Source: Sphingobium limneticum (GTDB lineage Bacteria; Pseudomonadota; Alphaproteobacteria; Sphingomonadales; Sphingomonadaceae). Taken from it: a DNA stretch of 64,000 nt. The notes beneath the pieces were generated by a model. The model saw only the letters and a program-made list of their open reading frames with translations, was not told the origin of the DNA and did no database searches. Below, in pieces: positions 56,476 through 64,000 of the stretch. A program made the translations under genes and the position numbers. Numbering within the stretch: position 1 is the stretch's first letter; each line of letters starts with the position of its first letter. Where the stretch lies: positions 124,001 to 188,000 of the forward strand of contig NZ_VYPZ01000006.1 in NCBI RefSeq assembly GCF_008710155.1, in the 5' to 3' direction.

Positions 56476-58382
56476 CCCTCACCCCGCAATGGCTGGACGA
56501 GCTGCGCGCGCGCACGTCGCTGTCGACCCTCATCGGCAAGACCGTGAAGGTCACCAAGGCCGGCCGCGAATATAAGGCCTGCTGCCCCTTCCATAATGAA
56601 AAGACGCCCAGCTTCACGATCAACGACGAGAAGGGCTTCTACCATTGCTTCGGCTGCGGCGCGCATGGCGATGCGATCCGCTGGATGACCGACCAGCGCG
56701 GCCTGCCCTTCATGGAGGCGGTGAAGGAACTGGCCGCCGCCGCCAGCATGGATGTGCCCGCCGCCGATCCCCGCGCGGCCAAGCGCGCCGAAGCGGCCAG
56801 AGGCCTGCACGACGCGATGGGCGCGGCGCAGGCCTTCTTCGAGGAGCAACTGGGCGGCATCGATGGCGGCGAAGCACGCGCCTATCTGCAAAAACGCGGC
56901 ATGACCGACGCCACGCGCCGCGCCTTCGGCTTCGGCTTCTCGCCGGACGGACGCGGCCGCCTCAAGACCGCGCTCAAGGAGTTCGGCGAACCGATGCTGG
57001 TCGAAGCCGGCCTGCTGATCGACCCGGAAGCACTTGAACAGGGCAAGGGCGCCGGGAAGAAGCGCGAAAGCTACGACCGTTTCCGTGGCCGCCTCATGTT
57101 CCCCATCCGCGACATTCGCGGCCGGGTCATCGCGTTCGGCGGCCGCATATTGGGTGCGGGCGAGCCCAAATATCTGAACTCGCCCGACACCCCGCTGTTC
57201 GACAAGGGCCGCACCCTCTATAATATCGACCGCGCCTCCCCCGCCAGTCGCTCGACCGGCCGCGTCATCGTGGTGGAGGGCTATATGGACGTCATCGCGC
57301 TGGCCCAGGCCGGCTTTGGCGAAGCCGTCGCCCCGCTCGGCACGGCGCTGACCGAACATCAGATCGAACGGCTGTGGAAGATGGTCGAAGTCCCCGTCCT
57401 CTGCTTCGACGGCGATTCGGCCGGGCAGAAGGCCGCGATTCGCGCCGCCACCCGTGCCCTGCCCCTGCTGCGCCCCGGCCATAGCCTGTGCTTTGCCACC
57501 CTGCCGCCCGGGCAAGACCCCGACGACCTGATTCGCGCCAGCGGCGCGCAGGCGATGGAGGCGGTGCTGAACGCGGCCGAACCGCTGATCGAACGGCTGT
57601 GGAGCCATGAACTCTCCGCCATGCCGCTCGAAACGCCCGAGCAGAAGGCGGCGCTCAAACAGCGGCTTCGCGCCATAACGGATGCGATTGCCCATCCCGA
57701 CGTGCGCGCCCATTACGCCCATGAATTTCGCGAACGCTACGACGCCCGCTTCTTCGCCCGCCGTGACTCCGCGCCCGCGCAGCAGCGATTTCAGGGCGGC
57801 GGTGGCGGCAATGCCGCCCGCTGGCAACGGGACAAGCGCGGCAATTGGAAGGCGCCGATTCCCCCCGCCGGCACCGAAGTCCGCGCGATCGGCGCCAGCG
57901 GGATGGAGCAGCGCCTGCTGCGTGCCGTCCTTGCCGCCTTGCTACGCCATCCGGCCCAGATCGCCCCTCATCGGGAGATGCTTTCGGCCCTGCAAATCGG
58001 CGATCCGATGCTGGCGCAGATGCTCGCTGCGATGATCAGCCTGTCCTTCCGCAAAGAAACAGTTGAAACACAGGCCCTCCTTACCATATTGGGGCAAGGT
58101 GAGTTGTATAATATGGCCAAGGGGATGCTCCGGGCCGACGCTTTCACACTCACTCCCGACAGGATGGCAACCGACCCTGATCGCCTATCGCGCGATCTGG
58201 AGGAAGCCATTCGAGTGATGGCGCAGGGACCGGAGCTGGAAACGGCACTGGTGGAAGCCACGAAACGGTTCGAGAGCGACTTCAGCGAAGCCAATTTCGC
58301 TGAGCAGCAGCGTATTCGCATGCTGAAGGCCGATCACGACCGTCGCGTTGCGGAACTTGCGCAGTCCGAAGACATTGTTTGA
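56472..58382 (+). CDS. dnaG: DNA primase
   Basis: Primase for replication, 636 residues. CHC2 zinc finger at the N-terminus with ligands C38, H41, C59 and C62 (CCPFHNEKTPSF, YHCFGCGAHGD). RNA polymerase/TOPRIM core with VIVVEGYMDVIAL, ALTEHQIERLW and LCFDGDSAGQKAAIRA (acidic triad). C-terminal helicase-binding domain from about residue 450. ATG overlaps the DUF559 stop by four bases. Followed by rpoD after 44 bp, the classical macromolecular-synthesis order without rpsU. Confidence 0.96.
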   Translation: MTLTPQWLDELRARTSLSTLIGKTVKVTKAGREYKACCPFHNEKTPSFTINDEKGFYHCFGCGAHGDAIRWMTDQRGLPFMEAVKELAAAASMDVPAADPRAAKRAEAARGLHDAMGAAQAFFEEQLGGIDGGEARAYLQKRGMTDATRRAFGFGFSPDGRGRLKTALKEFGEPMLVEAGLLIDPEALEQGKGAGKKRESYDRFRGRLMFPIRDIRGRVIAFGGRILGAGEPKYLNSPDTPLFDKGRTLYNIDRASPASRSTGRVIVVEGYMDVIALAQAGFGEAVAPLGTALTEHQIERLWKMVEVPVLCFDGDSAGQKAAIRAATRALPLLRPGHSLCFATLPPGQDPDDLIRASGAQAMEAVLNAAEPLIERLWSHELSAMPLETPEQKAALKQRLRAITDAIAHPDVRAHYAHEFRERYDARFFARRDSAPAQQRFQGGGGGNAARWQRDKRGNWKAPIPPAGTEVRAIGASGMEQRLLRAVLAALLRHPAQIAPHREMLSALQIGDPMLAQMLAAMISLSFRKETVETQALLTILGQGELYNMAKGMLRADAFTLTPDRMATDPDRLSRDLEEAIRVMAQGPELETALVEATKRFESDFSEANFAEQQRIRMLKADHDRRVAELAQSEDIV

Positions 58383-58426
58383 TTTAGGTTAGCCCTCTTA
58401 TCAGGGCGACGAAGTAAGGCGATTAC

Positions 58427-60472
58427 ATGGCGACCAAGGCGAACAGCAAAAATGGCGGGGCAAGCGATGCGGAGGAAGGTGGCGATGCGCCCCTGCTCGA
58501 TCTCAACGAAGCCTCCGTCAAGAAGCTGATCGCCCGCGCGAAGAAGCGCGGCTACATCACTTATGACGAGCTGAACGATGCCCTGCCGCAGGACCAAATG
58601 TCCTCCGAGCAGATCGAGGATATCATGGCTGCCCTCAACGAGATGGGCGTCAATATCGTCGAGAATGAGGAGGCCAGCGAAGACGGCGACGAACAGCGCG
58701 AGCGTGAGGATGCCGAGGACGCCGAGGATGAATCGAGCGACGATGACGGCCCCAAGCTCGTCACCGAAAAGAAGAAGGAAACGGTCGATCGCACCGACGA
58801 TCCCGTTCGCATGTACCTGCGCGAAATGGGCGCGGTGGAACTGCTCAGCCGTGAAGGCGAAATCGCCATCGCCAAGCGGATCGAGGCCGGTCGCGACACG
58901 ATGATCCTGGGTCTGTGCGAAAGCCCGACCACCTTCAACGCCATCATCGAATGGTCGACCGCGCTTAACAACGGCGAAATGCAGCTGCGCGAGATCCTGG
59001 ATCTCGACGCCATGCTCTCCAAGGATCCCGCTCCCGAAAGCATGGAAGAGGGCGCCGAAGACGACGACGGCGAAATCAGCGAAAAGACCGCCGGCCCCAG
59101 CTTCAAGGAAGAAGAAGAGCCGGAGGAGGAATCCGCCGACGCCGACGAGGATGAGGACGGCGCTCCCCGTGCCCGCCGCGCCGAGGAAGAAGAGGAAGAG
59201 GACAACACCCTTTCCCTCGCCCAGATGGAAGAGACGCTCAAGCCGATGGCGCTTGAGAAGTTCGCCACCATCACCGAAATCTTCCGCGCCTTTTCCGCTT
59301 CGCAGGAAGCGCGCATGGTCGCGATGGCCAATGGCGACAGCCTGAGCCAGAAGGCCGAAGACACTTATCACGACCTGCGCGAACAGCTGACCGCCGAAGT
59401 CGAGAGCGTCCAGTTCCACCAGCAGAAGATCGAATATCTCGTCGATCAGCTCTACGCCTATAACCGCCGCCTCACCGCGCTGGGCGGCCAGATGCTGCGT
59501 CTGGCCGAGCGTCACAAGGTCAGCCGCAAGGATTTCCTCGACCGCTATGTAAACCATGAGCTGGACGATGGCTGGCTCGACAAGGTCAGCGGCCTGGACA
59601 AGAAATGGTCCGCCTTCGTCGCTGCCGAAGGCCGCGCCGTCGATCGCATCCGCAACGAGGTCGGCGAAATCGCGCAGGCGACCGGCATGTCCTTGAGCGA
59701 ATTCCGCCGCATCGTGAACATGGTGCAAAAGGGCGAACGTGAAGCGCGCATCGCCAAGAAGGAAATGGTGGAGGCGAACCTTCGCCTCGTCATCTCCATC
59801 GCCAAAAAATACACCAACCGCGGCCTTCAGTTCCTGGATCTCATTCAGGAAGGCAATATCGGCCTGATGAAGGCGGTGGATAAGTTCGAATATCGCCGCG
59901 GCTACAAGTTCAGCACCTATGCTACCTGGTGGATCCGTCAGGCGATCACCCGCTCGATCGCGGATCAGGCGCGGACCATCCGTATCCCGGTTCATATGAT
60001 CGAAACGATCAACAAGCTGGTCCGCACCAGCCGCCAGTTCCTGCACGAGCAGGGCCGCGAACCGACGCCGGAAGAAATGGCCGAGCGTCTGTCGATGCCG
60101 CTCGAAAAGGTGCGCAAGGTGATGAAGATCGCCAAGGAGCCGATCTCCCTCGAAACGCCGATCGGCGACGAGGAAGACAGCCATCTGGGCGACTTCATCG
60201 AAGACAAGAACGCGATCATTCCGGTCGATGCCGCGATCCAGGCGAACCTGAAGGAAACGGTCACCCGCGTCCTCGCCTCGCTCACTCCGCGTGAAGAGCG
60301 CGTGCTGCGCATGCGCTTTGGTATCGGCATGAACACCGACCATACGCTGGAAGAAGTGGGCCAGCAGTTCAGCGTGACCCGCGAACGCATCCGTCAGATC
60401 GAGGCGAAGGCGCTGCGCAAGCTCAAGCACCCCTCGCGCTCGCGCAAGATGCGGTCATTCCTGGACCAGTAA
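58427..60472 (+). CDS. rpoD: RNA polymerase primary sigma factor (sigma-70)
   Basis: Housekeeping sigma factor, 681 residues. Region 1.1 ([21 protein letters not shown]), a long acidic non-conserved region, region 2 with [20 protein letters not shown], region 3, and region 4 helix-turn-helix [27 protein letters not shown] 58427 has AAGG upstream. Highly acidic stretches ([18 protein letters not shown]) lie at about residues 225-265, typical of alphaproteobacterial RpoD. Confidence 0.97.
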   Translation: MATKANSKNGGASDAEEGGDAPLLDLNEASVKKLIARAKKRGYITYDELNDALPQDQMSSEQIEDIMAALNEMGVNIVENEEASEDGDEQREREDAEDAEDESSDDDGPKLVTEKKKETVDRTDDPVRMYLREMGAVELLSREGEIAIAKRIEAGRDTMILGLCESPTTFNAIIEWSTALNNGEMQLREILDLDAMLSKDPAPESMEEGAEDDDGEISEKTAGPSFKEEEEPEEESADADEDEDGAPRARRAEEEEEEDNTLSLAQMEETLKPMALEKFATITEIFRAFSASQEARMVAMANGDSLSQKAEDTYHDLREQLTAEVESVQFHQQKIEYLVDQLYAYNRRLTALGGQMLRLAERHKVSRKDFLDRYVNHELDDGWLDKVSGLDKKWSAFVAAEGRAVDRIRNEVGEIAQATGMSLSEFRRIVNMVQKGEREARIAKKEMVEANLRLVISIAKKYTNRGLQFLDLIQEGNIGLMKAVDKFEYRRGYKFSTYATWWIRQAITRSIADQARTIRIPVHMIETINKLVRTSRQFLHEQGREPTPEEMAERLSMPLEKVRKVMKIAKEPISLETPIGDEEDSHLGDFIEDKNAIIPVDAAIQANLKETVTRVLASLTPREERVLRMRFGIGMNTDHTLEEVGQQFSVTRERIRQIEAKALRKLKHPSRSRKMRSFLDQ

Positions 60473-60506
60473 TACCACCAAGCAATGATTGGAGCCTCGG
60501 CTAAGC

Positions 60507-60572
60507 GTTCCCCGGCGCAGGCCGGGGTCCAGTTCAGAGCGTGGGACTGGACCCCGGCCTACGCCGGGGAAC
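60507..60572. repeat. Inverted pair of CCGG-type palindromes
   Basis: Arm 1 GTTCCCCGGCGCAGGCCGGG...CCAGT (60507-60533) and arm 2 ACTGGACCCCGGCCTACGCC...GGGGAAC (60546-60572) are reverse complements over 27 bp apart from one base, with a 12-bp spacer. They are two copies of the repeat seen singly at 29111 and 36806. They lie 35 bp past rpoD and may end its transcript. Confidence 0.85.
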
Positions 60573-60614
60573 ACTCCATATGAGTCAGTCTCATGGCTTT
60601 TGGGTATGTAAAGC

Positions 60615-60651
60615 GGTTAAATTAAATTGGATCGGTAAATTTAAATTAACC
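60615..60651. repeat. AT-rich inverted repeat in the rpoD downstream gap
   Basis: GGTTAAATTAAATT (60615-60628) and AATTTAAATTAACC (60638-60651) are inverted copies with two mispairings around a 9-bp spacer. Very AT-rich for this genome; could be an UP-element or binding site. The gap 60473-60774 (302 bp) otherwise holds the inverted CCGG pair and a terminator. Confidence 0.6.
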
Positions 60652-60663
60652 ATTCTTGACGGA

Positions 60664-60690
60664 AAAGGGCGGCTTTCAGGGTCGCCCTTT
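60664..60690 (+). terminator. Terminator before the 60.8-kb hypothetical gene
   Basis: AAAGGGCG (60664-60671), 11-nt loop, CGCCCTTT (60683-60690), then CTGATT. Eight-base stem; lies about 190 bp after rpoD and 85 bp before the next gene. Confidence 0.75.
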
Positions 60691-60774
60691 CTGATTCCGT
60701 AAACCGGACGTTTACCCGGTTCCCCTATCCCTGTGGCTACAGCCCGCGCCTGCGGGACCAACAGGGATGAGAGC

Positions 60775-61455
60775 ATGAGCGAAGCGGCACCGCGCTACCA
60801 ATTTGGCGACATTGCGCGAATCCTGGAAGCGCTGGTCGCTGCCGACGGCACGGCTGCCCATCCCTATGCCAATCGCGCCGCCGCCGGCGTGGCCCGCGAC
60901 GCCCTGCTGTCGCTCTCCGATCTGGCCGATGGCGCTTATTATCTCTGCATGCTCCACGGCCGCCATCCCGGCGTCATCGACCATGCGGCCACCCGCTCCG
61001 CCGACAATGCCGCGCGCCAATGGCTGATCGAGGCAGGCGACGCCTTCGCCCGCGAACGCGCCTATTTGACCCAGGTCACCGTGGCCGTCGGCCCTGCGCC
61101 CAGCACGGCGGGCCAGGCCGATTGCGAAACCGCCGTCAGCCAGCAACGCCATGCGCTCGACATGCTGGCTCAGTCCGACCGGCGCGGATGCGCCATGGGC
61201 GCGGCGATGGCGCTGGTGCTCGACTGGCGCGCCGTGCGCCATGTGCTGGATCAGGCCGCCCTGCGCGTCGGCCTTGAACCCCATCCCTGCGCCTTGCCCG
61301 AACGCGCCGCCACGCTGGACGTCGCCCGCGCGATCGGCGGCGACGACGGCATCGACCGCGCGATCCAGTTCGGCGCGCGCCAGCTTCTGAACCAGCATCG
61401 CGGCCTGTGGGATCTGCTCGCCGCCCGCGCCGACGTCCGCGCAAAGACCGCCTGA
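60775..61455 (+). CDS. Uncharacterised protein
   Basis: About 226 residues, cytoplasmic, mostly helical; no family recognised. Start ATG 60775 (MSEAAPRYQFGDIARILEAL) has AGGGATGAG upstream; the in-frame start at 60733 lacks one. Visible: DALLSLSDLADGAYYLCMLHGRHPGV, GQADCETAVSQQRHALDMLAQS and RGCAMGAAMALVLDWRAVR. Helical pattern with scattered Cys and His could suggest metal binding but no motif is clear. 76 bp before the MoxR gene, separated by a 17-bp palindrome. Confidence 0.7.
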   Translation: MSEAAPRYQFGDIARILEALVAADGTAAHPYANRAAAGVARDALLSLSDLADGAYYLCMLHGRHPGVIDHAATRSADNAARQWLIEAGDAFARERAYLTQVTVAVGPAPSTAGQADCETAVSQQRHALDMLAQSDRRGCAMGAAMALVLDWRAVRHVLDQAALRVGLEPHPCALPERAATLDVARAIGGDDGIDRAIQFGARQLLNQHRGLWDLLAARADVRAKTA

Positions 61456-61499
61456 TCCTCTCCTTACCGATTGCACCGGCCTGCCGCATTGCCTAGTCC

Positions 61500-61516
61500 G
61501 GTTGTCATCGACAACC
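61500..61516. promoter_or_regulatory. 17-bp palindrome before the MoxR gene
   Basis: GGTTGTC ATC GACAACC: perfect 7-bp arms around three bases, ending 15 bp before the MRFEG start. Operator candidate; position overlaps the expected leader. Regulator unknown. Confidence 0.45.
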
Positions 61517-61531
61517 GAATGGGACGGGATG

Positions 61532-62377
61532 ATGCGCTTTGAAGGCACGCAGGACTATGTCGCCACCGACGATCTGAAGGTCGCGGTCAACGCCGCCGTG
61601 CTGCTGCGCCGTCCCCTGCTGGTGAAGGGCGAACCGGGCACCGGCAAGACCGTCCTGGCCCAGGAAATCGCCAAGGCGCTGGACGCCCCCCTGATCGAAT
61701 GGAACGTCAAATCCACGACGAAGGCACATCAGGGCCTCTACGAATATGACGCCGTCGCCCGCCTGCGCGACGGCCAGCTGGGCGACGAACGCGTCCACGA
61801 CATCGGCAATTATATCCGCAAGGGCAAGTTGTGGGAGGCGTTCACCGCGCCCAAACTCCCCGTCCTGCTGATCGACGAAATCGACAAGGCCGACATCGAA
61901 TTCCCCAACGACCTGTTGCAGGAACTCGATCGCATGGCGTTCCATGTCTATGAAACGGGCGAAACGATCGCGGCCGCCGATCGCCCGGTGGTGATCATCA
62001 CGTCGAATAATGAGAAGGAATTGCCTGACGCCTTCCTGCGCCGCTGCTTCTTCCACTATATCAAATTCCCCGACCGCGACACGATGCAGGCCATCGTAGA
62101 CGTCCATTTCCCCGGCATCCAGAAGATCCTGGTCGGCAAGGCGATGGATATCTTCTACGAGATACGCGACGTCCCCGGCCTCAAGAAAAAGCCTAGCACC
62201 AGCGAGTTGCTCGACTGGCTGAAACTGCTGCTGAACGAGGATATGCCCTTGGACGTCCTCCAGAACAGCGACCCGACCAAGGCGATCCCGCCGCTCCACG
62301 GCGCGCTGCTCAAGAATGAGCAGGACATCATGCTGTTCGAACGCCTCGCCTTCATGGCCCGGCGACAGGGGCGGTAA
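61532..62377 (+). CDS. MoxR-family AAA+ ATPase
   Basis: About 281 residues. Walker A in LVKGEPGTGKTVLA, Walker B in LPVLLIDEIDKAD, sensor-1 in VVIITSNNEKELPDAFLRRC, and the long insert NVKSTTKAHQGLYEYDAVARL characteristic of MoxR. Family members act as chaperones that activate partner proteins, often with a vWA (CoxE-type) protein encoded next door; no such gene follows here. Start at ATG 61532 (MRFEG) or 61529; GGGAC about 5-7 nt upstream. Confidence 0.93.
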   Translation: MRFEGTQDYVATDDLKVAVNAAVLLRRPLLVKGEPGTGKTVLAQEIAKALDAPLIEWNVKSTTKAHQGLYEYDAVARLRDGQLGDERVHDIGNYIRKGKLWEAFTAPKLPVLLIDEIDKADIEFPNDLLQELDRMAFHVYETGETIAAADRPVVIITSNNEKELPDAFLRRCFFHYIKFPDRDTMQAIVDVHFPGIQKILVGKAMDIFYEIRDVPGLKKKPSTSELLDWLKLLLNEDMPLDVLQNSDPTKAIPPLHGALLKNEQDIMLFERLAFMARRQGR

Positions 62378-62380
62378 AAT

Positions 62381-62446
62381 CTCCCCGCCTGCTTGCGGGA
62401 GGGGTTTAATGAGGGCCTGTCAGGTCACTCCCCCCCCCTCCCTGAC
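62381..62446. repeat. Degenerate CT/GA palindrome after moxR
   Basis: CTCCCCGCCTGCTTGCGGGA then GGGG and further on CCCCCCCCTCCCTGAC. It resembles the CCCTCCCGC...GCGGGAGGG repeats at 56031 and lies directly before a truncated frame. Part of the 364-bp gap 62378-62741. Confidence 0.45.
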
Positions 62447-62655
62447 GCCTTCGCATCGCCACCACCGGCGAGGTCCGCTGGCATGCCAGCATGGCCGACT
62501 CGCGCCCGCATCTAACCTTCATCCGCGCCGGCGCGCCGGACCATCCCGCCCTCATCGGCCCGCAGGCGGTGATCCGGACCGGCGCCGCGCCGCACTGGGC
62601 GCATCATGACCCCGACCTGCCCCCTTATCCCGCGCAAATCCCGCCGGTCGCCTGA
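62446..62655 (+). pseudogene. C-terminal gene fragment or very small gene
   Basis: An open frame begins after TGA 62443 and ends TGA 62653-62655. It reads LRIATTGEVRWHASMADSRP, then IRAGAPDHPALIGPQAVIR and HWAHHDPDLPPYPAQIPPVA, natural-looking protein with GC3-biased codons. The only ATG (62491) gives 54 residues. The preceding bases are the degenerate palindrome, so a gene may have been cut by a repeat insertion. Family not recognised. Confidence 0.4.
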
Positions 62656-62741
62656 TTTAGCCTCTTGCGCCCCCCGGTTTAGTCTGTAGCCTCCCTGTCA
62701 TAGTTCAAGGCCGCACCAAGACGGTCTAGATCTGGAGAGGG

Positions 62742-63779
62742 ATGCCGTTGCCCAAGTGCGCCCAAAGTCTCATGACTCGTTTTCTGTCGGCGGCCGCCCT
62801 GTGCCTTGCCGTCCCCTCGCTCGCGCAAGCCGCGGACGGCGAAGCTTGGACCCCGACCCAGGACAGTATCCGCGCTGACGCTGCGGGTATCAGCCTGCCG
62901 CAGACCGTCGCCGGCCTGTCCCTGTCCAAAAGCGGCGAAGCCTCCAATGGCGGCCGCGCGGTCGACAATTATGCGCAATATCTGTCGGAGGATGGCGCCA
63001 TTCAGGCGACCCTCTACGTCTATCTGCCCACTTATGCCGACGCTTCCCTCGCCGCCTATATGACCGACAAGGCAGTGATGGAGCGGTTCGGCGCCAAGAC
63101 CCGCCGCACCGCCTATGCCAGCGCCCCTGCCGCCGGCCGGGCGGCCAGCGCGATCCGCGCAGTCTATGACGACGCAGCCGACGGTGCGTTGACGACGGCG
63201 GCGGGCTTCATCCATGCCGGACGCTGGATCGTGAAGATCCGCATCACCGGCCCCACCGAGCGCCGCACCGAAGTGCTGAAGGGCCTTGACGGCATGCTCG
63301 CCAAGCTGACGGTGGACGATCCCGCCAGCCTGCATGCCACCGCCCCGGCCAGCTTCGCCGCCTGCCCCGCTGCTGCCACAGCCGACGCGCAACTGACCCC
63401 AGCCAAGCCGACCGACCATGCCGTGCCCCAGAACGTCCTCATCCCCCGCGACGGCAAGGATGCGCTGTGCGTCCGTGGCACCGTGACCACGGCCGAGGGC
63501 AGCTATGACATGCTGCAACAGGCCGGGCGCGGCGACGGCCCGATCATCGTGCCGGTCGATGACAGCGGCACCGTCCTCGCCTTCGATCCGGCCACCGATG
63601 CTCAGGGCTACAAGCTGTCGATCCACATGGTCGGCCAGACCGACCTCTACGGCCTCTACGACCGCGTTCCCAACCCGCACCAGATCGCCGCGATCCTGGA
63701 CGGCAAAGACCCCCAGACCGCCCAGGCCGCCGCCATCGCTACCTACGCCGCCAACGGGGATGTGACGCTCAGCCGGTAA
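62742..63779 (+). CDS. Secreted protein of unknown function
   Basis: 345 residues with a signal peptide (LSAAALCLAVPSLAQAADGE, cleavage near residue 30). Mature protein: DSIRADAAGISLPQTVAGLS, a strand-rich middle (GAIQATLYVYLPTYADASL, AGRWIVKIRITGPTERRTEV) and two cysteines. It looks like a periplasmic two-domain protein; no family recognised. ATG 62742 follows GGAGAGGG very closely; ATG 62772 is possible but lacks a ribosome site. Normal GC and codon use. Confidence 0.75.
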   Translation: MPLPKCAQSLMTRFLSAAALCLAVPSLAQAADGEAWTPTQDSIRADAAGISLPQTVAGLSLSKSGEASNGGRAVDNYAQYLSEDGAIQATLYVYLPTYADASLAAYMTDKAVMERFGAKTRRTAYASAPAAGRAASAIRAVYDDAADGALTTAAGFIHAGRWIVKIRITGPTERRTEVLKGLDGMLAKLTVDDPASLHATAPASFAACPAAATADAQLTPAKPTDHAVPQNVLIPRDGKDALCVRGTVTTAEGSYDMLQQAGRGDGPIIVPVDDSGTVLAFDPATDAQGYKLSIHMVGQTDLYGLYDRVPNPHQIAAILDGKDPQTAQAAAIATYAANGDVTLSR

Positions 63780-63853
63780 GCGCCGGGATCGAGAAATCAT
63801 TTGTGATTGCGAGCGGCGCTAAAACTATATTGAAATATTTTCTGCTTCTCTAG

Positions 63854-63899
63854 CCCTCTCCCGTCTTTACGGGAGAGGGTTGGGTGAGGGTCTTTTTTT
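63854..63899. repeat. CT/GA palindrome, left end of a second DUF559 element
   Basis: CCCTCTCCCG...CGGGAGAGGG (63854-63879) followed by TTGGGTGAGGGTCTTTTTTT. It matches the left end at 19708-19755 closely. It stands 16 bp before the DUF559 start at 63916. Confidence 0.75.
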
Positions 63900-63915
63900 C
63901 TGTATGGTAATCTGG

Positions 63916-64000
63916 ATGTATCCAGTTCGACGTCAGATCAGCCCGCATGCGGCGCGACTACGCCGAAACACAACGGACGTTGAACAAAAATTCTGGATGG
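63916..64000 (+). CDS. DUF559 endonuclease-like protein, N-terminus (runs off right edge)
   Basis: ATG 63916 opens MYPVRRQISPHAARLRRNTT followed by DVEQKFWM. This is the start block of DUF559 proteins (compare ARNLRNNATQAERLLWSRL in the complete copy at 55999). Only 28 codons are visible. No clear ribosome site. Preceded by the CT/GA palindrome of the DUF559-associated repeat family, so two of two DUF559 genes here have such ends. Confidence 0.7.
   Translation, partial: MYPVRRQISPHAARLRRNTTDVEQKFWM

Noticed and set aside
58334-60430. 698-codon open frame on the minus strand opposite rpoD
   Set aside because: Antisense shadow of rpoD; Leu/His/Phe-rich translation without motifs.

Overview
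The window is a GC-rich, densely packed chromosomal segment of an alphaproteobacterium, most likely a sphingomonad (Sphingobium/Novosphingobium type). This is inferred from gene content: a lipoyl-domain pyruvate dehydrogenase E1 beta, folate-dependent TrmFO, a long-form LeuA, a FecI/FecR/TonB-receptor locus, DUF4170, and dispersed short palindromes. No taxonomic search was possible. No rRNA, tRNA, CRISPR array or complete insertion sequence was seen.

Layout. 1-5.2 kb: glycogen genes glgP-glgB-glgC on the minus strand (glgC cut by the left edge), with an EstB-like serine hydrolase upstream. 6.6-13.9 kb: a cell-surface signalling locus (ECF sigma factor, FecR anti-sigma, STN-domain TonB receptor, large autotransporter). 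14.1-17.4 kb: gatCAB. 17.5-23.2 kb: a DUF3089 esterase-like protein, ruvX, an orphan Rap1a/Tai-like protein, a MerR regulator divergent from a glutaredoxin-MauE fusion, an L,D-transpeptidase and a small lipoprotein. 23.3-32.4 kb: serB/miaA (start codons sharing one CATG), then ilvB-orf-ilvN, ilvC, two yceI genes and leuA. leuA is preceded by a leucine-rich leader peptide and alternative RNA stems that look like an attenuator. 32.5-41.4 kb: an M20 peptidase, a DAACS symporter, trmFO, an EF-hand protein, a squalene/phytoene-synthase-like protein and three Tad-type surface genes. 41.4-45.8 kb: pdhA-pdhB, ftsB, eno. 46-48.4 kb: a four-gene cluster resembling E. coli yqjD-yqjE-yqjK, then DUF4170. 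48.5-55.4 kb: rhomboid, greA and the carA-rraB-carB operon, into which an AT-rich two-gene islet has been inserted. 55.5-60.5 kb: yqeY, a DUF559 endonuclease-like gene inside an inverted-repeat element, dnaG, rpoD. 60.7-64 kb: a hypothetical gene, a MoxR ATPase, a gene fragment, a secreted hypothetical protein, and the start of a second DUF559 gene at the right edge.

How the genes work together: most of the window is core metabolism (glycogen, branched-chain amino acids, pyruvate oxidation, pyrimidine/arginine precursor supply, tRNA and replication functions). The accessory signals are: (1) CT/GA-rich palindromes that flank both DUF559 genes and also occur as an apparently emptied copy, suggesting a small mobile unit; (2) the AT-rich islet between rraB and carB, bounded by an 11-bp direct repeat and translationally coupled to carB; (3) the leu leader; (4) a MerR-type operator in a 19-20 bp promoter spacer before a redox membrane protein. 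All domain calls come from reading the sequence and recalling family motifs; no search was run.
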